64,000 nt of DNA from Pseudomonas sp. PDM18 (GTDB lineage Bacteria > Pseudomonadota > Gammaproteobacteria > Pseudomonadales > Pseudomonadaceae), in NCBI RefSeq assembly GCF_014852585.1, contig NZ_JACVBX010000004.1, forward strand, positions 124,001 to 188,000. The letters are read 5' to 3'. Position 1 is the stretch's first letter, and each line of letters starts with the position of its first letter. Positions 1 to 10,452 of the stretch are shown here, one piece after another. The notes beneath the pieces are model-generated. The model was given only the letters and a program-made list of their open reading frames with translations. It was not told the DNA's origin and made no database searches. The position numbers were made by a program, and so were the translations under genes.

Positions 1-1
1 T

Positions 2-205
2 GACGGCGCCGATCGTCCGGCCCGTGGTCCGCGCAGCGATGCCGGCGAAGGCCGCGCACCGCGCAAGGCGCCGAGCGACCGCCCGGCTCGCGAGAAAGGC
101 GCCCCGCTGGCCGAGCGTCCCGGCAAGCCAGTCGCCCGCAAGCCGATCGCCAAGCGTCGTCCGCAAGCTGCCGGTGACGGCATGCGTCCGGGCTTCAAGC
201 GCTAA
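2..205 (+). CDS. C-terminal tail of a basic protein, probably RluB (partial)
   Basis: The first bases continue an open frame (codons starting at base 2) that ends in TAA at 203-205. Only 67 residues are present. They are rich in Arg, Lys, Pro, Gly and Ala and end in GDGMRPGFKR, with no folded domain. Low-complexity basic tails like this sit at the C-terminus of the Pseudomonas 23S rRNA pseudouridine synthase RluB and of some RNA helicases. RluB is preferred because the next genes (a GGDEF protein, then an SDR) follow rluB in the same neighbourhood of P. aeruginosa, as I remember that map. A clean terminator follows, so this is a real 3' end. The identity cannot be settled from the tail alone. 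Confidence 0.6.
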   Translation, partial: DGADRPARGPRSDAGEGRAPRKAPSDRPAREKGAPLAERPGKPVARKPIAKRRPQAAGDGMRPGFKR

Positions 206-226
206 GCGACAGCAGTAAATGAAGAA

Positions 227-248
227 GGGCTCCTCGGAGCCCTTTTTT
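227..248 (+). terminator. Rho-independent terminator after the basic-tail gene
   Basis: A 7-bp GC-rich stem (GGGCTCC / GGAGCCC) with a 2-nt apex is followed by six T residues, 22 bases after the upstream stop codon. It is a canonical intrinsic terminator on the plus strand. Confidence 0.9.
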
Positions 249-297
249 ATTGCCTGCGAATTACCCGGATGGGCTCTTCGTAGGAGCGAGGCAGGCG

Positions 298-1236
298 TCA
301 GCTGGCGCAGGCCAGCCGGTTGCGACCGTCGCGCTTGGCCTCGTAGAGGGCGTTGTCTGCCCGGCGCAGGAGATCGTCCACCGATTCGCCGCCATTGAGT
401 GTCGCGCAGCCCAGGCTGATGGACAGCGGCAAGCGCTTGCCGTCGGCGGCCAGGTTCAGCTCCTCCACGGCAGTGCGAAGCCGTTCGCCCACCTGCACGG
501 CGGAGACGCCGGGGGTGTTGGAGAGCAGCACGAGGAACTCCTCGCCGCCGAAGCGGAACACCATGTCGACGTTGCGCAGGCTGTTCTTCAGCGCCGTGGC
601 CACGGCGCGCAAGGCGTCGTCGCCGACGCTGTGGCCGTGCTCGTCGTTGATCTGCTTGAAGTGGTCCAGGTCGAGCATGAGGATAGACAGCGGCAGCAGG
701 TGCCGCCGGGCTACCTCGACCTCGCGGCCCAGGGTCTGGTCCATGGCGATGCGGTTGCCGGTGCCGGTCAGCGCATCGCGTAGTGCCGACTGCACGGCGG
801 CGCGGTAGAGCAGGGCGTTGCGCAGGGGGTAGAGCAGGCAGGCCATCAGCGATTCCAGCTGCGACAGCTCGGCCTCGGAGAAGCGTCGGGCGCGGCGGAA
901 GCTGATCTCGCCCAGGTATTCGCTGGCGTGGGTCAGGCGGTAGTCGGCGTTGTGTCGGGCCGCTTCGCCGAACTCCAGGCGCAGGTCGGCTCCGGCATGG
1001 GCGTAGGCCATGTACTCCACCGGCAGCATCTGCTGGATCTCGCGGAAGAACACCGCCAGGATGCGCTCGGCCTCCAGGCTCACCTGCAATTGCAGGTTCA
1101 GCTGCTGGCGCAATTCCAGCAGGTCCAGCGGACGCCGCGAGAGGGTGCGGGTGTCCTGGCTGGCTGCGCGCTGGAGCTTGGCAGCATCGAAATCGATGGT
1201 GTTGGACTGCTTGGGAGGAACCATGGCGGTGACCAT
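298..1236 (-). CDS. GGDEF diguanylate cyclase
   Basis: A 312-residue soluble protein. The C-terminal half is a GGDEF domain with the active-site loop RFGGEEF (GGEEF at 230-234), the DALTGTGNR entry motif near residue 154, and an inhibitory I-site RNVD at 221-224, exactly five residues before GGEEF. It should therefore make c-di-GMP from two GTP and be subject to product inhibition. The first ~150 residues contain no transmembrane segment and no sensory domain I can name. An in-frame ATG four codons further on is an alternative start; neither start has a good ribosome binding site. It is on the opposite strand from the upstream gene. c-di-GMP output could reach the FlgZ protein encoded later in this window, but that link is inference. 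Confidence 0.9.
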   Translation of the reverse strand: MVTAMVPPKQSNTIDFDAAKLQRAASQDTRTLSRRPLDLLELRQQLNLQLQVSLEAERILAVFFREIQQMLPVEYMAYAHAGADLRLEFGEAARHNADYRLTHASEYLGEISFRRARRFSEAELSQLESLMACLLYPLRNALLYRAAVQSALRDALTGTGNRIAMDQTLGREVEVARRHLLPLSILMLDLDHFKQINDEHGHSVGDDALRAVATALKNSLRNVDMVFRFGGEEFLVLLSNTPGVSAVQVGERLRTAVEELNLAADGKRLPLSISLGCATLNGGESVDDLLRRADNALYEAKRDGRNRLACAS

Positions 1237-1347
1237 TTTTACGGCGTTTGCGAAGGACAGAGCGATTTCCGTGCCAGGGCGCGGAAAGGCCTGAAAAGTC
1301 GCCGTATTGACCGACCGATGGTGGTCAGGGTTCCCGGGGGAGGAAGG

Positions 1348-1369
1348 TTTCGCCAGAAGTCTGGCGAAA
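1348..1369. promoter_or_regulatory. Inverted repeat upstream of the diguanylate cyclase gene
   Basis: TTTCGCCAG and CTGGCGAAA form 9-bp perfect arms separated by four bases, in the 254-bp gap between the GGDEF gene and the SDR gene. It could be an operator or an mRNA hairpin. There is no T-run in either direction, so it is not a normal terminator. I see no other feature in this gap. Confidence 0.4.
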
Positions 1370-1490
1370 TAGTGGCACTTTGCCGGAGTGTTGCGCGAGG
1401 TGGAGCCGGAAAATTGGCGGAAAGCGGCGTGGTTGCTGGGCTGCAGGCCGACGCCGCTGGTACGTCAGTGCCGAATCTTCAGGGGCGGAA

Positions 1491-2234
1491 TCAGTCCTGG
1501 GCGTTGAAGGCCTGGCCGTTCACGCCTTTGCTGTCCGGGCCCATGAGATACAGATAGACCGGCATGATCTCTTCGGGCGCCGGGTTGTTGTAGGCATTCT
1601 CGCCCGGATAGGCGTGGGCGCGCATGGCGGTCCGGGTGGCGCCGGGGTTGACGCTGTTGGCGCGCACGCTGGAGATGTCCTCGCACTCGTCCGCCAGCAC
1701 CTGCATCAGGCCTTCGGTAGCGAACTTCGACACCGCGTAGGCGCCCCAGTACGCACGGCCCTTGCGGCCGACGCTGCTGGAGGTGAAGACCACCGAGGCG
1801 TCCTCGGAGAGCTTGAGCAGCGGCAGCAGGGTGTGGGTGAGGCTGAACATGGCGTTGACGTTCACCTGCATGACGCGGGTGAAGTTGTCGGTGGAAATCT
1901 GCTCGATGGGCGAGCGCAGGCCGAGGATCGAGGCATTGTGCAGCAGGCCGTCGAGCTTGCCGAACTCCTTCTCGATCATCGCCGCCAGCTCGTCGTACTG
2001 GTGCGGCAGGGTGGTTTCCAGGTTCAGCGGGATCACCACCGGTTCCGGATGGCCGGCGGCGAGGATCAGGTCATAGACCTCGTTGAGGTAGTCCTCGGTC
2101 TTGCCCAGCAGCAGCACAGTGGCGCCGTGGGCGGCGAAGGCGAGCGAGGCGGCCCGGCCGATACCGCGGCCGGCGCCGGTCACCAGGACCACGCGGCCCT
2201 TGAGCAGGTCGGGGCGGGCGGAATAGTCGAACAT
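1491..2234 (-). CDS. YciK-type short-chain dehydrogenase/reductase
   Basis: A 247-residue classical SDR. The Rossmann glycine motif TGAGRGIG is at 19-26, the NAS motif near 100-102, Ser around 152, and the catalytic YAVSK at 166-170. The overall pattern (start MFDYSARPDLLKGRVVLVTG, HNASILG, VNPGATRT) matches the YciK family of NADP-dependent oxidoreductases with unknown natural substrate. The ATG is preceded by AGGAG at good spacing. It lies 51 bp downstream of mupP on the same strand and is probably the last gene of the mtaD-ubiG-mupP-yciK run. The family assignment is firm; the substrate is unknown. Confidence 0.9.
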   Translation of the reverse strand: MFDYSARPDLLKGRVVLVTGAGRGIGRAASLAFAAHGATVLLLGKTEDYLNEVYDLILAAGHPEPVVIPLNLETTLPHQYDELAAMIEKEFGKLDGLLHNASILGLRSPIEQISTDNFTRVMQVNVNAMFSLTHTLLPLLKLSEDASVVFTSSSVGRKGRAYWGAYAVSKFATEGLMQVLADECEDISSVRANSVNPGATRTAMRAHAYPGENAYNNPAPEEIMPVYLYLMGPDSKGVNGQAFNAQD

Positions 2235-2285
2235 GGTTTCTCCTTGGCGGAGCCCGTCAGCGCGACGGGCTCCCGGGAATTCGGC

Positions 2286-2954
2286 TCAGCAGGAGCAGAG
2301 GGCGCGGTCCAGGACGGTGAGCAGGTCGCGGGGGGCATCGACGATGACGTCGGCGCCCCAGTGCGCGGGGTTGTCGTCCGGGTGGATATAGCCGTAGCGC
2401 ACCGCTGCGGTCTTGGTCCCGGCGGCACGGCCCGACTCGATGTCGCGCAGGTCGTCACCGATGAACAGCACTTCGGACGGGTCGACCTTCAGCTGGCTGC
2501 AGGCCAGCAGGAGCATTTCCGGGTCCGGCTTGCTGTTCTTCACGTGGTCCGGGCAGACCAGCACGGCCGAGCGCTTGGCCAGGCCCAGCTGTTCCATGAT
2601 CGGCGCGGCGAAGCGCACCGGCTTGTTGGTCACCACGCCCCAGATCAGGCGCGACTGCTCGATGCTCTCCAGCAGTTCGGCCATGCCGTCGTACGGACGG
2701 GTGAAGACGGCGCAGTGCTCCTGGTAGCGGTCGAGGAACTCCTGGCGCAGGGTCTCGAAGCCGGGGGCTTCCGGGTCCATGTCGAAGGTTGCTGCAACCA
2801 TGGCGCGGGCGCCGCCGGAGACCACGTCCTGGATGCGCTGGTCATCGATCGGCGCGCGGCCATGGGCGGCGAGCATCGCCTGGCACACGGCGATGAAGTC
2901 CGGCGCGGTGTCCAGCAGGGTGCCGTCCATGTCGAAGAGAACCGCTCTGAGCAT
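2286..2954 (-). CDS. mupP: N-acetylmuramic acid 6-phosphate phosphatase
   Basis: A HAD-superfamily phosphatase of 222 residues. The nucleophile motif DMDGT is at 8-12, the Lys motif KNSKPDP lies in the middle, and [14 protein letters not shown] provides the metal-binding acidic residues. Such proteins were long annotated as phosphoglycolate phosphatase (Gph). In Pseudomonas the homologue directly after ubiG is MupP, which dephosphorylates MurNAc-6-P in the anhMurNAc recycling route that bypasses de novo UDP-MurNAc synthesis and contributes to fosfomycin tolerance. The ATG at 2954 was chosen because GAGGAG lies eight bases before it. An in-frame GTG at 2963 would overlap the ubiG stop. Identification as MupP rather than Gph rests on neighbourhood and family knowledge. 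Confidence 0.85.
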   Translation of the reverse strand: MLRAVLFDMDGTLLDTAPDFIAVCQAMLAAHGRAPIDDQRIQDVVSGGARAMVAATFDMDPEAPGFETLRQEFLDRYQEHCAVFTRPYDGMAELLESIEQSRLIWGVVTNKPVRFAAPIMEQLGLAKRSAVLVCPDHVKNSKPDPEMLLLACSQLKVDPSEVLFIGDDLRDIESGRAAGTKTAAVRYGYIHPDDNPAHWGADVIVDAPRDLLTVLDRALCSC

Positions 2955-2959
2955 GCGAC

Positions 2960-3658
2960 TCACTCCTCGCGCAGGGTCTGGATCATGTAGTTGACGTCAA
3001 CGTCGTTGGCCAGCTTATAGTGCTTGGTCAGCGGGTTGTAGGTCAGACCGATGATGTCCTTGACCGCCAGGCCCGCGTCACGGGACCAGGCGCCCAGCTC
3101 GGAGGGGCGGATGAACTTCTTGAAGTCGTGGGTGCCGCGCGGCAGCAGGCGCATCACGTACTCCGCACCGACGATGGCGAACAGGTAGGCCTTCGGGTTG
3201 CGGTTGATGGTGGAGAAGAACACCTGGCCGCCGGGCTTGACCATCTTGTAACAGGCGCGGATGACCGAGGCCGGGGCCGGCACGTGTTCGAGCATCTCCA
3301 GGCAGGTCACCACGTCGAACTGCTCGGGCATCTCTTCGGCCAGGTCTTCGGCGGTGATGCGGCGGTATTCCACCGGCACGCCGGATTCCAGCTGGTGCAG
3401 CTGGGCGACCGCCAGGGGCGCTTCGCCCATGTCGATACCGGTGACGGTGGCGCCGCGCTGGGCCATGGCTTCGCTGAGGATGCCGCCGCCGCAGCCGACG
3501 TCGAGTACCTTCTTGCCGGCGAGGCTGACGCGCTCGTCGATCCAGTTGACCCGCAGCGGATTGATGTCGTGCAGGGGCTTGAACTCGCTTTCGCGGTCCC
3601 ACCAGCGGTGGGCGAGGGCCTCGAATTTGGCGATCTCGGCGTGGTCGACGTTGCTCAT
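2960..3658 (-). CDS. ubiG: Ubiquinone biosynthesis O-methyltransferase UbiG
   Basis: A class I SAM-dependent methyltransferase of 232 residues that performs both O-methylations in ubiquinone synthesis. The SAM motif VLDVGCGGG is at 51-59, and the typical UbiG opening ([11 protein letters not shown]) and the later [11 protein letters not shown] segment are present. The start [12 protein letters not shown] was chosen over an in-frame ATG six codons upstream because family members begin there. The stop codon lies six bases before the mupP ATG, so the two genes are translationally close. It acts in the cytoplasm or at the membrane with the Ubi complex. Confidence 0.95.
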   Translation of the reverse strand: MSNVDHAEIAKFEALAHRWWDRESEFKPLHDINPLRVNWIDERVSLAGKKVLDVGCGGGILSEAMAQRGATVTGIDMGEAPLAVAQLHQLESGVPVEYRRITAEDLAEEMPEQFDVVTCLEMLEHVPAPASVIRACYKMVKPGGQVFFSTINRNPKAYLFAIVGAEYVMRLLPRGTHDFKKFIRPSELGAWSRDAGLAVKDIIGLTYNPLTKHYKLANDVDVNYMIQTLREE

Positions 3659-3743
3659 GGTGTCCCTATTGATCAAAAAGCTGGAAACGAAGGCTGACTA
3701 TGATGCCAGCTTCGTTCAATGGATGGGGCGCGGCATGACAGAT

Positions 3744-3777
3744 TGTCGCAGCGCCGGCCCGAGCCGCCGCTGCGACA
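3744..3777. repeat. 10-bp inverted repeat between mtaD and ubiG
   Basis: TGTCGCAGCG and CGCTGCGACA flank a 14-base GC-rich spacer in the 125-bp gap between mtaD and ubiG, both read on the minus strand. The transcript would form a strong hairpin just after the mtaD stop. No U-tract follows it, so it may be a processing or attenuating structure rather than a full terminator. Confidence 0.5.
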
Positions 3778-3783
3778 GAAAGC

Positions 3784-5109
3784 TCAGGCGCCAGCGATCT
3801 TGCGGCCCCACTCGCCAGCGACGGCGATCAGGCGCTCTTCGTCCAGGCGGGTGAGTTCGCCGTTGTCCAGCAGTTGTTTACCGCCGACCCACACGTGGCG
3901 CACGCAGTCGCGGCCGCTGGCATAAATGACCTGCGAGACCGGTTCGTACACCGGCTGCTGGGCCAGCCTGGAGAGATCGAAGGCGATGATGTCGGCGGAC
4001 TTGCCCAGTTCCAGGCTGCCGGTCTCCTGCTCCATGCCCAGCGCGCGGGCGCCATTCAGGGTGGCCATGCGCAGGGCGCGGTGGGCGTCCAGTGCTGTGG
4101 CCTGGCCAGCCACTGCCTTGGCCAGCAGCGCGGCGGTGCGGGTTTCGCCGAGCAGGTCGAGGTCATTGTTGCTGGCGGCGCCGTCGGTGCCGATGGCGAC
4201 GTTGACGCCGGCCTGCCATAGCCGCTCCACCGGGCAGAAGCCGCTGGCCAGCTTGAGGTTGGATTCCGGGCAGTGCACCACCGAGCTGTTGGTTTCCACC
4301 AGCATGGCCAGGTCTTCGTCGTTCACCTGGGTCATGTGCACGGCCTGGAAGCGCGGGCCGAGCAGGCCGAGGCGGTGCAGGCGGGCCAGCGGGCGCTCGC
4401 CGTCCTTTTCCAGCGCCTGCTGGACCTCGAAGGCGGTTTCGTGGACGTGCATGTGGATGCCGGCGTCCAGCTCCTCGGCGAGCATCAGGATGTTTTCCAG
4501 CTTGTCGTCGCTGACCGTGTAGGGCGCGTGCGGGCCGAAGGCGACCTTGATGCGCGGGTGGTGCTTGAGGTCGTCGCGCAGCGCCAGCCCCTGGCGGATC
4601 GCGTCGTCGGCGTCACGGGCGCCGGGCACCGGGAAGTCCAGCACCGGCACGCTGATTTGCGCGCGCACGCCGGCCTTGTGCACCACCTCGCAGGCGACCT
4701 GCGGGAAGAAGTACATGTCCGAGAAGCAGGTGATGCCGCCCTTGAGCTGTTCTGCGATGGCCAATTCGGTGCCGTCACGGACGAAGTCCTCGCTGACCCA
4801 TTTGGCTTCCGCCGGCCAGATGTGTTCCTGCAGCCAGGTCATCAGTGCCAGGTCGTCCGCCAGGCCGCGGAACAGGCTCATCGCCGCGTGGCCGTGGGCA
4901 TTGATCAGCCCGGGGGAGAGCAGCATGCCCGGCAGCTCGCGGGTTTCCGTGGCCGGATGGCGCAGTGCTTCGGCGCGCGGGGCGAGCAGGGCGATGCGGC
5001 CGTCGCGGATGCCCAGACCGTGGTCGCGCAGGACGACGCCGGCGGGCTCCACGGGGACGATCCAGGTGGGGAAGAGCAGCAGGTCGAGCGGGACTTTTTC
5101 GGTCGGCAT
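3784..5109 (-). CDS. mtaD: 5'-methylthioadenosine / S-adenosylhomocysteine deaminase
   Basis: An amidohydrolase-superfamily metalloenzyme of 441 residues. It has the metal-binding HGH in [11 protein letters not shown] (about 70-80), a HMHVHET segment in the middle, and [14 protein letters not shown] near the C-terminal metal site. The Pseudomonas homologue at this position (PA3170) deaminates 5'-methylthioadenosine to methylthioinosine, the entry step of the MTI route of methionine salvage. Its pairing with a divergent mtnA supports that reading. The ATG at 5109 has AGGA about nine bases upstream; another ATG three codons earlier lacks good spacing. The substrate preference (MTA versus SAH) is from family knowledge, not visible in the sequence. 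Confidence 0.88.
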   Translation of the reverse strand: MPTEKVPLDLLLFPTWIVPVEPAGVVLRDHGLGIRDGRIALLAPRAEALRHPATETRELPGMLLSPGLINAHGHAAMSLFRGLADDLALMTWLQEHIWPAEAKWVSEDFVRDGTELAIAEQLKGGITCFSDMYFFPQVACEVVHKAGVRAQISVPVLDFPVPGARDADDAIRQGLALRDDLKHHPRIKVAFGPHAPYTVSDDKLENILMLAEELDAGIHMHVHETAFEVQQALEKDGERPLARLHRLGLLGPRFQAVHMTQVNDEDLAMLVETNSSVVHCPESNLKLASGFCPVERLWQAGVNVAIGTDGAASNNDLDLLGETRTAALLAKAVAGQATALDAHRALRMATLNGARALGMEQETGSLELGKSADIIAFDLSRLAQQPVYEPVSQVIYASGRDCVRHVWVGGKQLLDNGELTRLDEERLIAVAGEWGRKIAGA

Positions 5110-5139
5110 GAAGCGCATCCTGGGCGCGTGGATAAAGGC

Positions 5140-5185
5140 GCCGAGTATAGCCGAGCAGCGGGGCTTCAGGCTCGGTATACTCGGC
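5140..5185. promoter_or_regulatory. Inverted repeat with divergent TATACT boxes between mtaD and mtnA
   Basis: The arms GCCGAGTATAGCCGAG (5140-5155) and CTCGGTATACTCGGC (5171-5185) are inverted copies with one extra base in the left arm. Each arm contains TATACT reading outward: at 5176-5181 towards mtnA, and on the minus strand at 5149-5144 towards mtaD. They could be paired -10 boxes of divergent promoters. I do not see good -35 hexamers at 17-bp spacing, so the call is tentative. The alternative is an operator shared by both genes. Confidence 0.4.
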
Positions 5186-5261
5186 CGTTTCCCGGTGTTT
5201 CCGGGGTGATTCCCGTGGTGCCGGAGCGGCCCGCGATTCCATTGAAATGAAGAGGTGTTCC

Positions 5262-6338
<1,077 letters not shown>

Positions 6339-6571
6339 CGGGGTCTGCGGCAATTCATCGAGGGGCTTGGCCGAGGGTAGGGTTTGACCCGGGCTTGTGG
6401 TAAGCTCCGACGGTTCTTGATGGGGCATTTTTTCGCCCCCCACAGCATCGCGGATCAACGGCCAAGTCGTTGATTTGTAGAGAGTCGGTGGCGCTTTGAT
6501 GGCGCGCCGCGCTCCGCCGGGCTCAGGACGGGCCTGGTGGAGTCACATTTGAAAAAGGAACCAGGCTTCTC

Positions 6572-9352
6572 ATGGGCGAACTGGCCAAAGAAATCCTCCC
6601 GGTCAACATCGAAGACGAACTCCGACAGTCCTACCTCGATTACGCCATGAGCGTGATCGTCGGTCGTGCCCTGCCCGATGCGCGCGACGGCTTGAAGCCC
6701 GTGCATCGCCGCGTCCTGTACGCCATGAGCGAACTGGGCAACGACTGGAACAAGCCCTACAAGAAGTCCGCCCGTGTGGTCGGCGACGTGATCGGTAAGT
6801 ACCACCCGCACGGCGACACTGCGGTGTACGACACCATCGTCCGCATGGCCCAGCCGTTCTCGCTGCGCTACATGCTGGTCGACGGCCAGGGCAACTTCGG
6901 TTCGGTGGACGGCGACAACGCTGCAGCCATGCGATACACCGAAGTGCGCATGTCCAAGCTCGCCCATGAGCTGCTGGCGGACCTGGACAAGGAAACCGTC
7001 GACTGGGTGCCCAACTACGACGGCACCGAGCAGATCCCGGCGGTCATGCCGACTAAGATCCCGAACCTGCTGGTCAACGGCTCGAGCGGTATCGCCGTGG
7101 GCATGGCGACCAACATTCCGCCGCACAACCTCACCGAGGTGATCGACGGCTGTCTGGCGCTGATGGACAACCCCGAGCTGTCCATCGATGACCTGATGCA
7201 GTACATCCCCGGCCCGGACTTCCCGACCGCGGGCATCATCAACGGCCGTGCGGGCATCATCGAGGCCTATCGCACCGGTCGTGGTCGCGTCTATATCCGT
7301 GCCCGCGCCACCATCGAGGACATGGAGAAGGGCGGCAACCGCCAGCAGATCATCATCACCGAGCTGCCCTACCAGCTGAACAAGGCCCGTCTGATCGAGA
7401 AGATCGCCGAGCTGGTGAAAGAGAAGAAGATCGAAGGCATCACCGAGCTGCGCGACGAGTCCGACAAGGACGGCATGCGCGTGGTCATCGAGCTGCGTCG
7501 CGGCGAAGTGGGCGAGGTCGTGCTGAACAACCTCTACGCCCAGACCCAGCTGCAGAGCGTCTTCGGCATCAACGTGGTGGCCCTGGTTGACGGCCAGCCG
7601 CGCACGATGAACCTCAAGGACATGCTCGAGGTGTTCATTCGTCACCGCCGTGAAGTGGTGACCCGCCGGACCGTCTACGAGCTGCGCAAGGCTCGCGAGC
7701 GCGGCCATATCCTCGAAGGCCAGGCCGTCGCCCTGTCGAACATCGACCCGGTAATCGAGCTGATCAAGACCTCGCCGACCCCGGCCGAGGCCAAGGAGCG
7801 TCTGATCGCCACCGGCTGGGAATCCAGCGCCGTGGAAGCGATGGTCGAGCGCGCTGGCGCCGATGCCTGCCGTCCGGAAGACCTGGACCCGCAGTACGGC
7901 CTGCGTGACGGCAAGTACTTCCTGTCACCGGAACAGGCCCAGGCCATCCTGGAACTGCGCCTGCACCGCCTGACCGGCCTGGAGCACGAGAAGCTCCTGT
8001 CCGAGTACCAGGAAATCCTCACCCTGATCGGCGAGCTGATCCGCATCCTGACCAGCCCCGAGCGCCTGATGGAAGTCATCCGCGAGGAACTGGAGAAGGT
8101 CAAGGCTGAGTTCGGCGACGCCCGCCGCACCGAGATCGTCGCCTCGCAGATGGACCTGACCATCGCCGACCTGATCACCGAAGAAGAGCGCGTGGTGACC
8201 ATCTCCCACGGCGGCTACGCCAAGTCCCAGCCGCTGGCCGCCTACGAGGCCCAGCGTCGCGGTGGCAAGGGCAAGTCCGCCAGTGGCGTGAAGGACGAGG
8301 ACTACATCGAGCACCTGCTGGTCGCCAACAGCCACGCCACCCTGCTGCTGTTCTCCAGCAAGGGCAAGGTCTACTGGCTGCGCACCTTCGAGATCCCGGA
8401 AGCCTCGCGTACCGCCCGTGGCCGTCCGCTGGTGAACCTGCTGCCGCTGGACGAGGGCGAGCGCATCACCGCGATGCTGCAGATCGACCTGGAAGCCGTG
8501 CGCGCCCAGTTCGCCGGCGACGACAACGATGACGACGACGTGGTTGCCGAGCAGGTCGCCGAAGTGGTGGAAGCCGAAGAGGCCGAAGAGGGCGACGACG
8601 CCGACTTCAGCCAGGACGAGCCGACCGGCGCGTACATCTTCATGGCCACCATGAAAGGCACCGTCAAGAAGACCCCGCTGATCCAGTTCACCAAGCCACG
8701 TTCCAACGGCCTGATCGCCCTGAAACTGGAAGAGGGCGACTCGCTGATCGCCGCCGCCATCACCGACGGTTCGAAGGACGTGATGATGTTCTCCGACGCC
8801 GGCAAGGTGATCCGCTTCAAGGAAAGCAAGGTGCGCATCATGGGCCGTAACGCCCGTGGCGTGCGCGGCATGCGCCTGGCCGAAGGCCAGCGCATCATCT
8901 CCATGCTGATCCCCGAGTGCCGCGAAGCGCAGATCCTCAGCGCCTCCGAGCGTGGCTACGGCAAGCGCACCCCGCTGGCCGACTACCCGCGTCGCGGTCG
9001 TGGTGGCCAGGGCGTGATCGCCATGGTGATCAACGAGCGTAACGGCAACCTGGTGGGCGCCGTGCAGGTGCTGGATGGTGAGGAGATCATGCTGATTTCC
9101 GACCAGGGAACCCTGGTGCGTACCCGTGTCGACGAAGTCCGCGGCGCTGGCCGTAACACCCAAGGCGTTATCCTCATCAAGCTCGCCGCCGACGAAACCG
9201 TCGTGGGCCTGGAGCGGGTGCAGGAGCCGACCGTGGTGGAAGGCGAAGACGACGTCATCGATGGTGAAATCGTCGAGGGCGAAGTGTCGGAAGAAAACCC
9301 AGAAGCAGGCGAAGCTGCGGCTGAAGAAGCCCCGCAGGCCAGCGAAGACTGA
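6572..9352 (+). CDS. gyrA: DNA gyrase subunit A
   Basis: A 926-residue type II topoisomerase subunit that breaks and rejoins DNA and introduces negative supercoils with GyrB. Catalytic Tyr122 lies in [11 protein letters not shown]. The quinolone-resistance region reads GDTAVYD at 81-87, so Thr83 and Asp87 are the sensitive wild-type residues of Pseudomonas numbering. The GyrA box QRRGGKG starts the C-terminal beta-pinwheel. Within that pinwheel, residues about 649-685 are a highly acidic insert (runs of Asp and Glu), and the C-terminus is also a Glu-rich tail. Both are seen in pseudomonad GyrA. The start is ATG with AAGGA upstream. serC follows after 14 bp, so gyrA may be cotranscribed with the block downstream. 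Confidence 0.98.
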   Translation: MGELAKEILPVNIEDELRQSYLDYAMSVIVGRALPDARDGLKPVHRRVLYAMSELGNDWNKPYKKSARVVGDVIGKYHPHGDTAVYDTIVRMAQPFSLRYMLVDGQGNFGSVDGDNAAAMRYTEVRMSKLAHELLADLDKETVDWVPNYDGTEQIPAVMPTKIPNLLVNGSSGIAVGMATNIPPHNLTEVIDGCLALMDNPELSIDDLMQYIPGPDFPTAGIINGRAGIIEAYRTGRGRVYIRARATIEDMEKGGNRQQIIITELPYQLNKARLIEKIAELVKEKKIEGITELRDESDKDGMRVVIELRRGEVGEVVLNNLYAQTQLQSVFGINVVALVDGQPRTMNLKDMLEVFIRHRREVVTRRTVYELRKARERGHILEGQAVALSNIDPVIELIKTSPTPAEAKERLIATGWESSAVEAMVERAGADACRPEDLDPQYGLRDGKYFLSPEQAQAILELRLHRLTGLEHEKLLSEYQEILTLIGELIRILTSPERLMEVIREELEKVKAEFGDARRTEIVASQMDLTIADLITEEERVVTISHGGYAKSQPLAAYEAQRRGGKGKSASGVKDEDYIEHLLVANSHATLLLFSSKGKVYWLRTFEIPEASRTARGRPLVNLLPLDEGERITAMLQIDLEAVRAQFAGDDNDDDDVVAEQVAEVVEAEEAEEGDDADFSQDEPTGAYIFMATMKGTVKKTPLIQFTKPRSNGLIALKLEEGDSLIAAAITDGSKDVMMFSDAGKVIRFKESKVRIMGRNARGVRGMRLAEGQRIISMLIPECREAQILSASERGYGKRTPLADYPRRGRGGQGVIAMVINERNGNLVGAVQVLDGEEIMLISDQGTLVRTRVDEVRGAGRNTQGVILIKLAADETVVGLERVQEPTVVEGEDDVIDGEIVEGEVSEENPEAGEAAAEEAPQASED

Positions 9353-9366
9353 TAGCGAGAGTGGAT

Positions 9367-10452
9367 GTGAGCAAGCGAGCCTTTAACTTCTGCGCCGGTC
9401 CCGCGGCGCTTCCCACCGAGGTGCTGGAGCGCGCCCGCGCCGAGTTGCTGGATTGGCAGGGCAAGGGCCTGTCGGTCATGGAAATGAGCCACCGTAGCGA
9501 CGATTACGTGGCCATCGCCGAGAAGGCCGAGCAGGACCTGCGCGACCTGATGGGCGTGCCGTCGAACTATAAGGTGCTGTTCCTGCAGGGCGGCGCCAGC
9601 CAGCAGTTCGCCGAGATCCCGCTGAACCTGCTGCCCGAAGATGGCGTGGCGGACTACGTGGAAACCGGTATCTGGTCGAAGAAGGCCATCGAAGAGGCTC
9701 GCCGCTACGGCAACGTCAACGTGGTTGCCAGCGCATCCAAGTACGACTACTTCGCCATCCCCGGGCAGAACGAGTGGAACCTGTCCACGGACGCCGCTTA
9801 CCTGCACTACGCGTCCAACGAGACCATCGGCGGCCTGGAATTCGACTGGATTCCGCAAGTCGGTGACGTCCCGCTGGTGGTGGACATGTCCTCGGACATC
9901 CTCTCCCGCCCGACCGACGTGTCGAAGTTCGGCTTGATCTACGCTGGCGCGCAGAAGAACATCGGCCCTTCCGGCCTGGTCGTTGTTATCGTTCGCGAAG
10001 ACCTGCTGGGCCGCGCCCGCAGCATCTGCCCGACCATGCTCAACTACAAGGTCGCCGCTGATAACGGCTCCATGTACAACACCCCCGCGACCTACTCCTG
10101 GTACCTCTCCGGCCTGGTCTTCCAGTGGCTGAAGGAGCAGGGCGGCGTCGACGCCATGGAGCAGCGCAACCGCGCCAAGAAGGACATGCTGTACGGCTTC
10201 ATCGACAACAGCGACTTCTACACCAACCCGATCCAGCCCAGCGCCCGCTCCTGGATGAACGTGCCGTTCCGCCTGGCCGACGAGAAGCTCGACAAGGCCT
10301 TCCTCGAAGGTGCCGACGCGCGCGGCCTGCTCAACCTGAAGGGCCATCGTTCGGTGGGCGGCATGCGTGCCTCCATCTATAACGCCCTGGGCCTGGATGC
10401 CATCGAAGCCTTGGTTGGCTACATGGCCGAGTTCGAGAAGGAGCATGGCTGA
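9367..10452 (+). CDS. serC: Phosphoserine aminotransferase
   Basis: A PLP enzyme of 361 residues that makes 3-phosphoserine from 3-phosphohydroxypyruvate, and also acts in pyridoxal phosphate synthesis. PLP-binding Lys197 is in GAQKNIGPSG. Other signatures are FNFCAGPAALP at the N-terminus, FLQGGASQQF, and the C-terminal HRSVGGMRASIYNA. A GTG start at 9367 (MSKRAF) is preferred because family members begin there; a GTG two codons earlier is possible. The stop TGA overlaps the pheA ATG by one base, indicating translational coupling. Confidence 0.95.
   Translation: MSKRAFNFCAGPAALPTEVLERARAELLDWQGKGLSVMEMSHRSDDYVAIAEKAEQDLRDLMGVPSNYKVLFLQGGASQQFAEIPLNLLPEDGVADYVETGIWSKKAIEEARRYGNVNVVASASKYDYFAIPGQNEWNLSTDAAYLHYASNETIGGLEFDWIPQVGDVPLVVDMSSDILSRPTDVSKFGLIYAGAQKNIGPSGLVVVIVREDLLGRARSICPTMLNYKVAADNGSMYNTPATYSWYLSGLVFQWLKEQGGVDAMEQRNRAKKDMLYGFIDNSDFYTNPIQPSARSWMNVPFRLADEKLDKAFLEGADARGLLNLKGHRSVGGMRASIYNALGLDAIEALVGYMAEFEKEHG

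Noticed and set aside
24-218. Short open frame at the start of the window beginning with ATG
   Set aside because: It is out of frame with the real 3' coding end (bases 2-205), which has the better codon pattern and a terminator after it.
8518-8625. Acidic stretch in gyrA considered as a sign of frameshift
   Set aside because: The frame is open throughout, the pinwheel repeats resume after it, and acidic inserts at this place are known in pseudomonad GyrA.
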